Assembly: GCA_018417955.1 (NCBI GenBank)
Contig: JACTVC010000062.1
Coordinates: 1 to 42,303, forward strand
Direction of reading: 5' to 3'
Length of the DNA: 42,303 nt
Source of the DNA: Laccaria trichodermophora
Lineage: Eukaryota > Basidiomycota > Agaricomycetes > Agaricales > Hydnangiaceae
The position numbers and the translations under genes are program-made. The notes beneath the pieces are model-generated. The model saw nothing but the letters and a program-made list of their open reading frames with translations. It did not search any database and was not told the DNA's origin. How positions within the stretch are numbered: the first letter of the stretch is position 1; the number at the start of each line of letters is the position of its first letter. Positions 11,444 to 20,543 of the stretch are shown here, in pieces.

Positions 11444-13960
11444 ACCCACCATAATCGCATGGCTTCTACCCTCTTTCGCACTCCGTCGCCCCTTCAGATG
11501 CTAATCCCGCCATCCGAGCTTAGATGGCAGACCTCACCAGCATCTCTGCGTGCAGACAACCTCCTCGATCAGCTGCATGGTGTCGAAGCAGAGGAGATTG
11601 AAACCTCACTGAAATCTCGACGAGGACGTTTCGATTTGATTCCCAATTATGACTGGCACTCGGCCCTCCCTCAACAAAGTAACTCTCCAAAGTTTTCCTT
11701 CTGCCTCAATACCCCATTCCATTTCGAATCCCGCGTCTTCCACCTCAACTGCCTCTTTTCCCACTACAAATTCTATCAACCCCTCATCCAGACCCTCATC
11801 CAACCTTCTTTGTGCGCATCGGACAACATTAACTCTGCCTCGTCATTTCCGCGTGATCGCCCCGCGAAGTTTTTCCTCCACTACTAGAATCGACGTGTTC
11901 GATGCTGGGTGGGCTGCTTGATTTCAGGTTTCCGGTGAGCAGAAGGCCAGGGTTTCCATAGGCCTGAATGACGTGTAGAAAGGTTGGACTTGGGACACAA
12001 CCTCTACTCCACGCAATACAGGATGCCATTCATTACCTTCAACCCCTGCAATAATGACCTTGGCCTTGTCGAGTTGGTCTTCAAGCCCCCCTCTTGTCGA
12101 GTTCAACTTTAGATATCGAAAAATGGACACCATCATCGCCGGCAAAGGCTTCTCCTGCATCTCCTCAGCCTCAACAAGGAAGATCCCTGGCTAGGCTCCC
12201 AACTCCTACTCTCAAACTCCATGGGCCTCCGTGACGTTCGTGAAGATGTCGATCAGCAACGGTATTTCTGGCCCGAGAGAAGGAGAAGTATGGGTTCAAG
12301 AGATAAAGGACTCTTCTGAGCCAGCGGCACTGTAGACAGCGACGTGGGTGCAGAGTGGGGTGGCCCTAAGTGTGTGAAGATTTCGACCTTGCACCCTTCA
12401 CGGTGAGTTGTTTCTTGTGCTTCGTGCCTTTTCTGGAGCTGACTGTTCTTGCCGTTAAGGATATCGTGGCGTTCAGCACCATCTGACTTCTTGACCACTG
12501 GGCGGGACATATCCTTCCCTCACTTCAGTCGGCCCTCAGTTCAAATGGTAAGTGCGAAAGTGGTCTCCTGTGGAAATTTCTTGATCTAAATTATGAATCG
12601 AAAAGTGGAATTGCGCGTCTCGCCGACATCGAGGTTGCTAGCAAAGCCTTCTTCGGCGTCATCGGTTGCCTGGGATGATATAAAATTTCTACAGAGTGAC
12701 AAAGTTTCTGTGTGCCAGGTTCAAAACGGAGCACTCTTCCCTGTATCCCAACACGCTCTAGGAATAGCAGGTTGCTGCCCATTGTGGAACCGATAATATA
12801 CGCGAAGGAAGCAAGCTTTCTCTTCCCATCAGCCGTGGCCGCAACTTGTTACGTGTTAGGCACTGCCAGCCTGGCGCTCATACAGACGGTACCCACTGCT
12901 TGTAAGTTCTTCTCGAGCTTTTTACCTCGTACGAAGCTGATCATTCTAGATAGAAAGAAAATCCCCCCCCACTTCAACTCGCACACACTCCCTGGTAATA
13001 AGTCGTGATAAATCTTCACGCTACAAGGGACGTACAACTTGATGCCCATGATCGGCTCAGATTGCGGGTTCGTCGTATGTAAAGGCCTACGCTCTTTTGA
13101 AATGTTTCACCAAAATGACGTGTCCAATAAGGGGGGCAAACTCGTGCATGCCATTGCAGTCATAGAATACATGCAGGACATCGACGTTTCAAGTCAAAGT
13201 AGGTCTGTTATATCCGCTCTCACTCCGTGTGCTTACCAGAACAACAGACTCAAGATTATGACGACGGTCACGACGCCCAATGGTCTGGACAGTTCAATGT
13301 GCTGAGATGGTAAGCCCTCATCGACGGGAGCACTTCATGTCTGATTTATCAATCAGTTACCTTTCAGCTTCCAGAAAAGCGCTACTCATTGTTCAAGACC
13401 GTGACGGACTGGTCAGTGACCCACTTTGGGTTTCTCACCGCCAGTTTCAAATCCAGTGCCCAGAACTACGGAGACGGGCAGTGCTGCTTAGCGCAGAACG
13501 GAAGAAGCTGGTCTGTGCGGTTAGGTGGGTCGAGTACCATGTATACTCATCTTGGCTTTTCTATCAGAGCAACGGGAAACATTAAATGGAACGTCGATTT
13601 TGGTGCAACCACTCCACCAGCTACAAACCCTTGTCTGAAACTAGTTGGAAGGACTTCACCAGCCATGACGTCGGCAAACTGGAACCATAAAACCTTCGCA
13701 TTTAGGATTTGAATTGGATTTCCCTGTTTGTTTTGAAGAGTCGGAATCGCGGTGGTACGTTGTCTATTACGCCTATGTCGCATTTCCCCAAACCCTTCCT
13801 GCACAGATCGGCCCTACAACCGCTGCCACTCTAATTGACAGGAAGGTCTGTGCAATCACATACAGCCCGAACTCAAATTGCAAGGTTATTGTGAATGGTA
13901 GTCATTCTCGTTTGCGACTATTTCTATTGTAACTCATTTAATTACTGTTTTCTATTCTAG
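11444..13960 (+). pseudogene. Degenerate element B, body
   Basis: This is the second diverged copy of the family described for element A. It has the segment SPKFSFCLNTPFHFESRVF near 11690-11740, the FDLAPFT-type block near 12385, the intron-like GTGAGTT..CTGAC..TTAAG segment (12402-12460), and RLADIEVASKAFFGVI near 12615-12665. The promoter-like stretch and MPMIGSDCGFV follow near 13040, then NYGDGQCCLAQNGRSWSV near 13465. Two short frames here are cleaner than in A, notably 13389-13712 with GGSSTMYTHLGFSIRATG, but stops still interrupt the whole. The family is unrecognised. Confidence 0.45.
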
Positions 13961-14227
13961 AACGCAGGCAAACGACGACCCGATTTATACAGCTTTCAAC
14001 GTTTCAACGAACAGCACCACTCTGACTCCTCAAAACCGAGGAATAGCAGCTGCCAGCCCTGTCCGGATTCACGTCCGTTCGAGTTTGCATCGCAGGGGTA
14101 TTCATGCGGCATCCCAGACACGGGTGCTTCGAATGTGGGGAAGTTGGGTTATGAAGCAAGCGTCATTTGCTGCTCACCGTCGTCGGTCTTCAACGGTGTA
14201 AACGCTCTTTGGCCGTGGATAGACTGA
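13961..14227 (+). CDS. Cysteine-containing terminal exon of element B (88 aa)
   Basis: A strong acceptor (TTTTCTATTCTAG, ending 13960) opens a frame of 88 codons that ends with TGA at 14225-14227. It contains SSCQPCPDSRPFEFASQGYSCGIPDTG and EASVICCSPSSVF, abbreviated here by its cysteine pattern C-x2-C, C, CC. The composition looks like the C-terminal part of a secreted cysteine-rich protein, but I cannot name it. Elements A and C lack this exon. In the second copy (41498 onward) a base is missing in the FEFASQG segment, which breaks the frame. Confidence 0.35.
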   Translation, partial: NAGKRRPDLYSFQRFNEQHHSDSSKPRNSSCQPCPDSRPFEFASQGYSCGIPDTGASNVGKLGYEASVICCSPSSVFNGVNALWPWID

Positions 14228-15269
14228 ATGCTTGAAACGAACCGGGGTGAAGCCGCTAACTGTACACGAACAAAGTCCCGTTAAGAACTTGCTGGTCCAA
14301 CTGGTAGTAACCCTGTCCAAGGGGGTGAAAGGCAAGTGAACATATACATCTTGGGGTTGTATGGCGTAGTTCTGGCATTTCTCTGGGGCTAGCTTTCTTT
14401 TGGACGGTAGAACGACTCGCTAGCCGTGACGGCAATGAAGAAAAGGACGATCATTTTGGTAAGGACAACATGAGTTGTGTCTTCGATGCGGATGCACATT
14501 GCTCACAGGCTTTGATCTAGCGCTATCCCCTGATGGTGGGGAGCATTCAAGATTGAAGGTACGGTTTCAGGCAACCAATGAACATAGAAACCTACACCGA
14601 CATCGCGATTCACGGACAAATGAGTAGGGGGGTGTGAGAAGGGAAGATGGGGGAGAACAGCGGCTGTGGCGATTCTTGGTTGACACGGGGACTTCATTGG
14701 CAAAACGGGATGGCACATCATATCATGATAGACTTGTAGCTGAAGATCGTACCAAGTAAAATTTGGTTTCATACTGCTCATGTTACAGCCACTTCTTCAA
14801 CCTTCCAGGTCTGTCCTACGTGTTCAATGAAGGAAAATGACCTCCTAGAAAGAAGCCCGCTGCCGAGGGGACTTGTCTGTGCTAAGTGGCGAGCTCATGC
14901 CACTGCTGAAGCTCGAATGGCGACTCGAAGGGGCATTCACTTGGACTGTAACAAAACTTCAGGGAAAGTTAACCTGGACTTTGTACTCACCCTCTCCCTT
15001 GCCGCTTGGTTGATGTTCAGATCTGGCAACAAACTTGCGCGCTTTCACGATCGTCGTGGGCAGATTGAAAAGCTCAGTTGGGGAGCCAATGACGTGTATA
15101 TATATTGGAAATTGAGTGAAGGGAATAAAGTTGTGCGACGGAAGAACGAAAAGCTGGGAGTCAGTGACGTCACTCGAGTGGCTGACCCAGCATAACCAAA
15201 CAATACACTGCCCACCGCGCTTATCTTGATTCTTCACCACTTCCACCATCTCAGGCATCCCAGCGACAA
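14228..15269. promoter_or_regulatory. Intergenic and promoter region of the array-containing GTPase gene
   Basis: About 1 kb separates element B from the ATG at 15270. A CCAAT (about 15086-15090), a TATATATA (about 15097-15104) and an ATTGG (about 15104-15108) lie close together, roughly 165-185 bases before the start codon. This is a plausible core promoter. A 122-codon open frame (14827-15195, plus) overlaps it, but has no recognisable content. Confidence 0.4.
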
Positions 15270-18200
15270 ATGTCTCTTTCCAATGTTGAATCCCAGGCCG
15301 CAGAGGATATAGAAAGACAACAGAGACGAGCAGACAGAGTTCGAAACCTCACCAAGCGCTTTCGTGTCCTCATCATTGGCCGCGCTAACGCGGGGAAGAC
15401 AACCATCCTCCAGCGAGTTTGCAATACAACGGAACAGCCGAAAATTTTCAATGAGGAGGGTCATGAGGTATTCCATGTGCTAGACATCATCATCTATCAT
15501 TATTGATGTGAAAAAGATTGACTTGTCCAAGCTTGATCCAACTGCACAGGTAATGTAAATCTACACTCCTTCTTGCATTTTACTGAAGGTGTAAAAGAGA
15601 GGGGAGCATGATATTGAGAATGAAATGATTTTCCGGAGTAATACAGCATTTGTCTTTCATGACTCACGTGGCTTCGAAGCAGGCAGAACAACTGAGCTGG
15701 ATAAAGTCAAGGAGTTTCTGCAAAAACGTTCAACCAACAAAAACCTTGGGGATCATGTGCATGTGATTTGGTGAGTGACTGAGTTGTGACATTAAAGTGC
15801 ATCTGAATACACCCTGTGTAGGTACTGCATCCCAATTAATGATGAAGCCAGACCATTTACAAGGGCAGAGATAAATTTCTTTGATGAGTGTGGGACTGGT
15901 AGAGGTGTGTAAATTATTGATAATCTCCTGAATTTCACCTTTTCTTTTTGTGCACAGTTCCTGTTATTGTCCTGTTTACAAAAGCAGATATGCTTGATGC
16001 CCAAACCATCAAACACCTGGTTGATACTGGAATGGATGTTGAAAATGCTGCAAATAAAGCTCCAGAAGAGTCAGCTGCCAGGTTCCAAGAGAAATTTGGC
16101 CAGCAACTCTACAAGAAAAAGTATTGTCCCAAGGATCATGTGTATTTAAGAGGTATAACAAACTCATTTACTCATAGACAATGGATTAATTGCATTCAAC
16201 AGATATGCAAAATCCTACAAGTGACTGCAGTGAACTGCTGAGGAAGACAGCAGCCACCTTTTCAGATGATACACTCTTACAGCTGTTTCTGACAGTGCAG
16301 CAAAATAATGTGGCTCTATCAATTGAATATGCAATTAAAAGGTAGTTGCTTCATTTTGAATTATATGCTGGTAAATTGCTGATTATCTAGAATAATAGAG
16401 TTGTCTTTCCAGGTTGGAAGTTATTCAAAGAAAAGAGAGAGTGGAGGAAGATGGTTAAGAACATACTGAAGTATTTTCCACATATGGTATGTGGATCTTA
16501 CTTGGCTATACAGTGGTGGAACAAAATAATATATATGAACAGGCGGTAAGCCAACATCCAGTGGGTCTCAACTAGATGCTAATGGGATCATGCTTTTATT
16601 ATAACAGTGGGTGAGTCAGGATCTGGCTGGCCTTTCCTGCTTGTTGCTGACAAGAGCATGCTCTGGGTTTTGAACAGGATGTAAGTCAGGATCTGGCTGG
16701 CCCTTCCTGCTTGTTGCTGACAAGAGCATGCTCTGGGTTTTGAACAGCTTGTAAGTCAGGATCTGGCTGGCCCTTCCTGCTTGTTGCTGACAAGAGCATC
16801 CTCTGGGTTTTGAACAGGATGTAAGTCAGGATCTGGCTGGCCTTTCCTGCTTGTTGCTGACAAGAGCATCCTCTGGGTTTTGAACAGGATGTAAGTCAGG
16901 ATCTGGCTGGCCTTTCCTGCCTGTTGCTGACAAGAGCATCCTCTGGGTTTTGAACAGCTTGTAAGTCAGGATCTGGCTGGCCCTTCCTGCCTGTTGCTGA
17001 CAAGAGCATGGTCTGGGTTTTGAACAGGATGTAAGTCAGGATCTGGCTGGCCCTTCCTGCTTGTTTCTGACAGGAGCATGCTCTGGGTTTTGAACAGGAT
17101 GTAAGTCAGGATCTGGCTGGCTCTTCCTGCTTGTTGCTGACAAGAGCATGGTCTGGGTTTTGAACAGGTTGTAAGTCAGGATCTGGCTGGCCCTTCCTGC
17201 TTGTTGCTGACAAGAGCATGCTCTGGGTTTTGAACAGAATGTAAGTCAGGATCTGAGTGGCCCTTCCTGCTTGTTGCTTACAAGAGCATGCCTTGGGTTT
17301 TGAACAGAATGTAAGTCAGGATCTGGCTGGCCCTTCCTGCTTGTTGCTGACAAGAGCATGCTCTGGGTTTTGAACAGGATGTAAGTCAGGATCTGGCTCA
17401 CCCTTCCTGCTTGTTGCTGACAAGAGCATGCTCTGGGTTTTGAACAGCTTGTAAGTCAGGATCTGGCTGGCCTTTCCTGCTTGTTGCTGACAAGAGCATG
17501 CTCTGGGTTTTGAACAGCGAGTAAGTCAGGATTTGGCTGGCCCTTCCTGCTTGTTGCTGACAAGAGCATGCTCTGGGTTTTGAACAGGTTGTAAGTCAGG
17601 ATCTGGCTGGCCTTTCCTGCTTGTTGCTGACAAGAGCATGCTCTGGGTTTTGAACAGCGAGTAAGTCAGGATCTGGCTGGCCCTTTCTGCTTGTTGCTGA
17701 CAAGAGCATGCTCTGGGTTTTGAACAGCTTGTAAGTCAGGATCTGGCTTGCCCTTCCTGCTTGTTCCTGACAAGAGCATGCTCTGGGTTTTGAACAGCGA
17801 GTAAGTCAGGATCTGGCTGGCCTTTCCTGCTTGTTACTGACAAGAGCATGCTCTGGGTTTTGAACAGCTTGTAAGTCAGGATCTGGCTGGCCTTTCCTGC
17901 TTGTTGCTGACAAGAGCATCCTCTGGGTTTTGAACAGGATGTAAGTCAGGATCTGGCTGGCCTTTCCTGCTTGTTGCTGACAAGAGCATCCTCTGGGTTT
18001 TGAACAGCTTGTAAGTCAGGATCTGGCTGGCCCTTCCTCCTTGTTGCTGACAAGAGCATGCTCTGGGTTTTGAACAGCGAGTAAGTCAGGATCTGGCTGG
18101 CCTTTCCTGCTTGTTGCTGACAAGAGCATGCTCTGGGTTTTGAACAGAATGTAAGTCAGGATCTGGCTGGCTCTTCCTGTTTGTTGCTGACAAGAGCATG

Positions 18201-20058
18201 CTCTGGGTTTTGAACAGCTTGTAAGTTAGAATCTGGCTGGCCCTTCCTGCCTGTTGCTGACAAGAGCATGCTCTGGGTTTTGAACAGGATGTAAGTCAGG
18301 ATTTGGCTGGCCCTTCCTGCTTGTTGCTGACTGGAGCATGCCTTGGGTTTTGAACAGAATGTAAGTCAGGATCTGGCTGGTGCTTCCTGCTTGTTGCTGA
18401 CAAGAGCATGCTCTGGGTTTTGAACAGCTTGTAAGTCAGGATCTGGCTGGCCCTTCCTGCTTGTTGCTGACAAGAGCATGCCTTGGGTTTTGAACAGAAT
18501 GTAAGTCAGGATCTGGCTGGCCCTTCCTGCTTGTTGCTGACAAGAGCATGCCCTGGGTTTTGAACAGCTTGTAAGTCAGGATCTGGCTGGCCCTTCCTGC
18601 TTGTTGCTGACAAGAGCATGCCTTGGGTTTTGAACAGAATGTAAGTCAGGATCTGAGTGGCCCTTCCTGCTTGTTGCTGACAAGAGCATGCTCTGGGTTT
18701 TGAACAGAATGTAAGTCAGGATCTGGGTGGCCCTTCTTGCTTGTTGCTGACTGGAGCATGGCTTGGGTTTTGAACAGTATGTAAGTCAGGATCTGGCTGG
18801 CTCTTCCTGCTTGTTGCTGACAAGAGCATGCCTTGGGTTTTGAACAGAATGTAAGTTAGGATCTGGCTGGCCCTTCCTGCTTGTTGCTGACAAGAGCATG
18901 CCTTGGGTTTTGAACAGGTTGTAAGTCAGGATCTGACTGGCCCTTCCTGCTTGTTGCTGACAAGAGCATGCCTTGGGTTTTTAACAGAATGTAAGTCAGG
19001 ATCTGGCTGGCTCTTCCTGCTTGTTGCTGACAAGAGCATCCTCTGGGTTTTGAACAGGATGTAAGTCAGGATCTGGCTGGCCCTTCCTGCTTGTTGCTGA
19101 CAAGAGCATGCTCTGGGTTTTGAACAGGATGTAAGACAGCATCTGATTGGCCCTTCCTGCTTGTTGCTGATAAGAGCATGCTCTGGGTTTTGAACAGGAT
19201 GTAAGTCAGGATCTGGCTCACCCTTCCTGCTTGTTGCTGACAAGAGCATGCTCTGGGTTTTGAACAGGATGTAAGTCAGGATCTGGCTGGGCCTTCCTGC
19301 TTGTTGCTGACAAGAGCATGCTCTGGGTTTTGAACAGCGAGTAAGTCAGGATCTGGCTGGCGCTTCCTGCTTGTTGCTGACAAGAGCATGGCCTATATTT
19401 CAAATAGAGAGTAAGTCTCAGCCTTCTTCCCTCTTCATTTTGCTAAGAATCATGAGATTGTGAGTTCAGTTGTAGAATTTTAGAAAAATATTCATGAAAC
19501 TCTACCTTTTCAAATAGAATGTGAGTATCAATTTTTTTCTTCCCATCTTTTTTTCAAAACTAGTATTACTAACTGAACCAAATACTATTTTTAGATGAAG
19601 AATGTCCTTGATCATGCTGACTGGTCCTTGGTAAACCTTCACCACATAAATGCTATTCAACACTCTGACCACAACATAATTCTATGTAGATTCAAAATAC
19701 CAATTCCTTCAAGGACATTGCCTTTCTATGTATTGGTGTGTCTACCCTTATTTATGACCACTCTATCATAACTACTATTTTACTGCTCAGTGACTGCTAT
19801 CATTGCAGAGCATACATTTTTTCTGTGGAAACAGAATCCCACAATGTCTACTGCCCCCTTTGATTCAGCCATTCAAAAATTCAACTTGTCTGCTGACATG
19901 GCAAAAATCAAAACTGCCATTGAGGAGGCCTCTCATATGAAAACCAAGGAACGAAAGAAACAGGCTCTTGTAAAGATTGCTATGGACAATCGTCTTCGTG
20001 AGTATCAATATTCCAAGTCTTCCAAGGTCTTCTCATTTATTTGATTTTAGCTTTATAA
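15270..20058 (+). CDS. Fungal G-domain GTPase carrying a 44-intron micro-exon array
   Basis: The front part, with introns 15468-15516, 15550-15597, 15771-15821, 15905-15957, 16153-16202 and 16342-16398 removed, reads 303 codons to 16486 without a stop. It shows G1 GRANAGKTT (residues 37-45), G3 HDSRGFE (98-104) and G4 FTKAD (169-173), plus RGEHDIENEM, a hallmark of a large agaricomycete GTPase family. It then enters 44 consecutive introns separated by 3-nt micro-exons (16487-19594), in phase 0. Afterwards MKNVLDHADWSLVN opens at 19595 in the same phase, and IIAEHTFFLWKQ with a Lys-rich tail follows from 19791. The join between 19595 and 19791 is uncertain: the donor at 19686 fits the phase but is weak. 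With a last intron 19998-20050 the stop is at 20056-20058. The gene is visibly more AT-rich than its neighbours. Its function is unknown to me. Confidence 0.75.
16487..16610 (+). other. Two diverged introns and micro-exons leading into the array
   Basis: Intron 16487-16542 (GTATGT..TGAACAG) is followed by the triplet GCG. Intron 16546-16607 (GTAAGC..CTAAT..TAACAG) is followed by TGG. Both have the 3-nt exon spacing of the array but share little sequence with the 70-bp unit. The spacing therefore predates, or is copied independently of, the homogeneous units. Confidence 0.7.
16611..19410 (+). repeat. Tandem array: 40 units of 70 bp, each a complete 67-nt intron plus a 3-nt micro-exon
   Basis: The donor GTAAGTCAGG recurs every 70 bases from 16681 to 19341 (first unit GTGAGT at 16611), giving 40 units in exactly 2800 bp with no length change. 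Each unit has GTAAGT, a pyrimidine-rich part, a branch-like TTGCTGAC and the acceptor TTTTGAACAG, followed by three variable bases. Counting the 39 internal triplets gives GAT 12, CTT 9, AAT 9, CGA 5, GTT 3 and TAT 1; AGA follows the last unit. Donor and acceptor are altered in very few units (GTAAGA at 19131; TTAACAG near 18984). Because 70 is not a multiple of 3, the unspliced array cannot code as a peptide repeat; the spliced one can, at one codon per unit. Confidence 0.97.
19411..19594 (+). other. Two diverged introns and a micro-exon leaving the array
   Basis: Intron 19411-19517 (GTAAGTCTCA..CAAATAG, 107 nt) is followed by AAT. Intron 19521-19594 (GTGAGT..TACTAAC..TTTTTAG) then leads to the next longer exon at 19595. 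The acceptor CAAATAG also ends the last array unit, so that unit is a hybrid of array and flank. The 107-nt intron may itself be composite, since a GTGAGT sits inside it at about 19459. Confidence 0.6.
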
Positions 20059-20543
20059 AAGTTTCAGCCCACCTTCCCAAATTTTCATAAATGCAGCACA
20101 TGTCTCTAGTTACCACCCATTATGATGCACCTTTTGCCTTGTTGTTCCCAAAAAAATAGATTGTGTCATTTGAGCAAAAGAAAGTCAAGGATGGTAATTT
20201 TTTTTAAAGTCCACAAGCTTTTCATGTTCTCAAGCCTCCATGGCTTGAGGGTGCCCTTCAGTTGTCTTCACAGTGTATATGTATGGGAGTTCAATGAGTT
20301 GTTTGAGGGGGGTGAGATGACATACTTATAAGTTATGATTTATGCATTCTCCAAAATCTGTCAGAAAAACACAAAAGATACAGATACATATTCCAAATTG
20401 CAACGTATTTACAAAGAAAAAAGACCTCTAAGTACCAACAGCGGTAAAAAAAAATACAGGTAGAAGAAACGACGGCTTAGCAATGAGGGAGGACTAGGGG
20501 TACCAGATAAAGTCAGAGGACAAAGGGGAGAGCGGCATCAAAC
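20059..20543. other. Convergent intergenic region
   Basis: This lies between the 3' ends of the array GTPase (+) and ATG3 (-). It is AT-rich with T and A runs, as expected for two 3' untranslated regions. A 69-codon open frame at 20122-20331 has no recognisable content. Confidence 0.5.

Larger units (their letters stand above)
1..14782. repeat. First copy of the ~27.58 kb period
   Basis: Bases 1 to about 14782 recur from 27574 to the window end. The offset is 27573 up to about 1.2 kb, 27582 after two small insertions in copy 2 (7 bp near 28790 and 2 bp near 29040), and 27581 from about 2.87 kb to 12.5 kb. Over that last stretch all predicted reading frames have identical lengths in both copies. 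The copy begins at the window edge in the middle of the G-alpha relic, so its true left boundary is not visible. Confidence 0.97.

Noticed and set aside
14827..15195. 122-codon plus-strand frame upstream of the array GTPase
   Set aside because: It has no recognisable domain, overlaps the CCAAT/TATA promoter candidate, and has no intron signals. It is probably a chance frame.
18926..19403. Minus-strand open frames over the 70-bp array (repeats of KPRACSCQQQAG-like and SQILTY-like text)
   Set aside because: They arise because the repeat lacks stops in some minus frames. The 70-bp period rotates the frame and the plus strand carries the splice signals. There is no start context or homology.
16611..19410. 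CRISPR array or ordinary minisatellite
   Set aside because: Units are 70 bp with no unique spacers, only a variable triplet, in a eukaryotic gene. The ends of each unit coincide with splice consensus sites, which a generic minisatellite would not explain.
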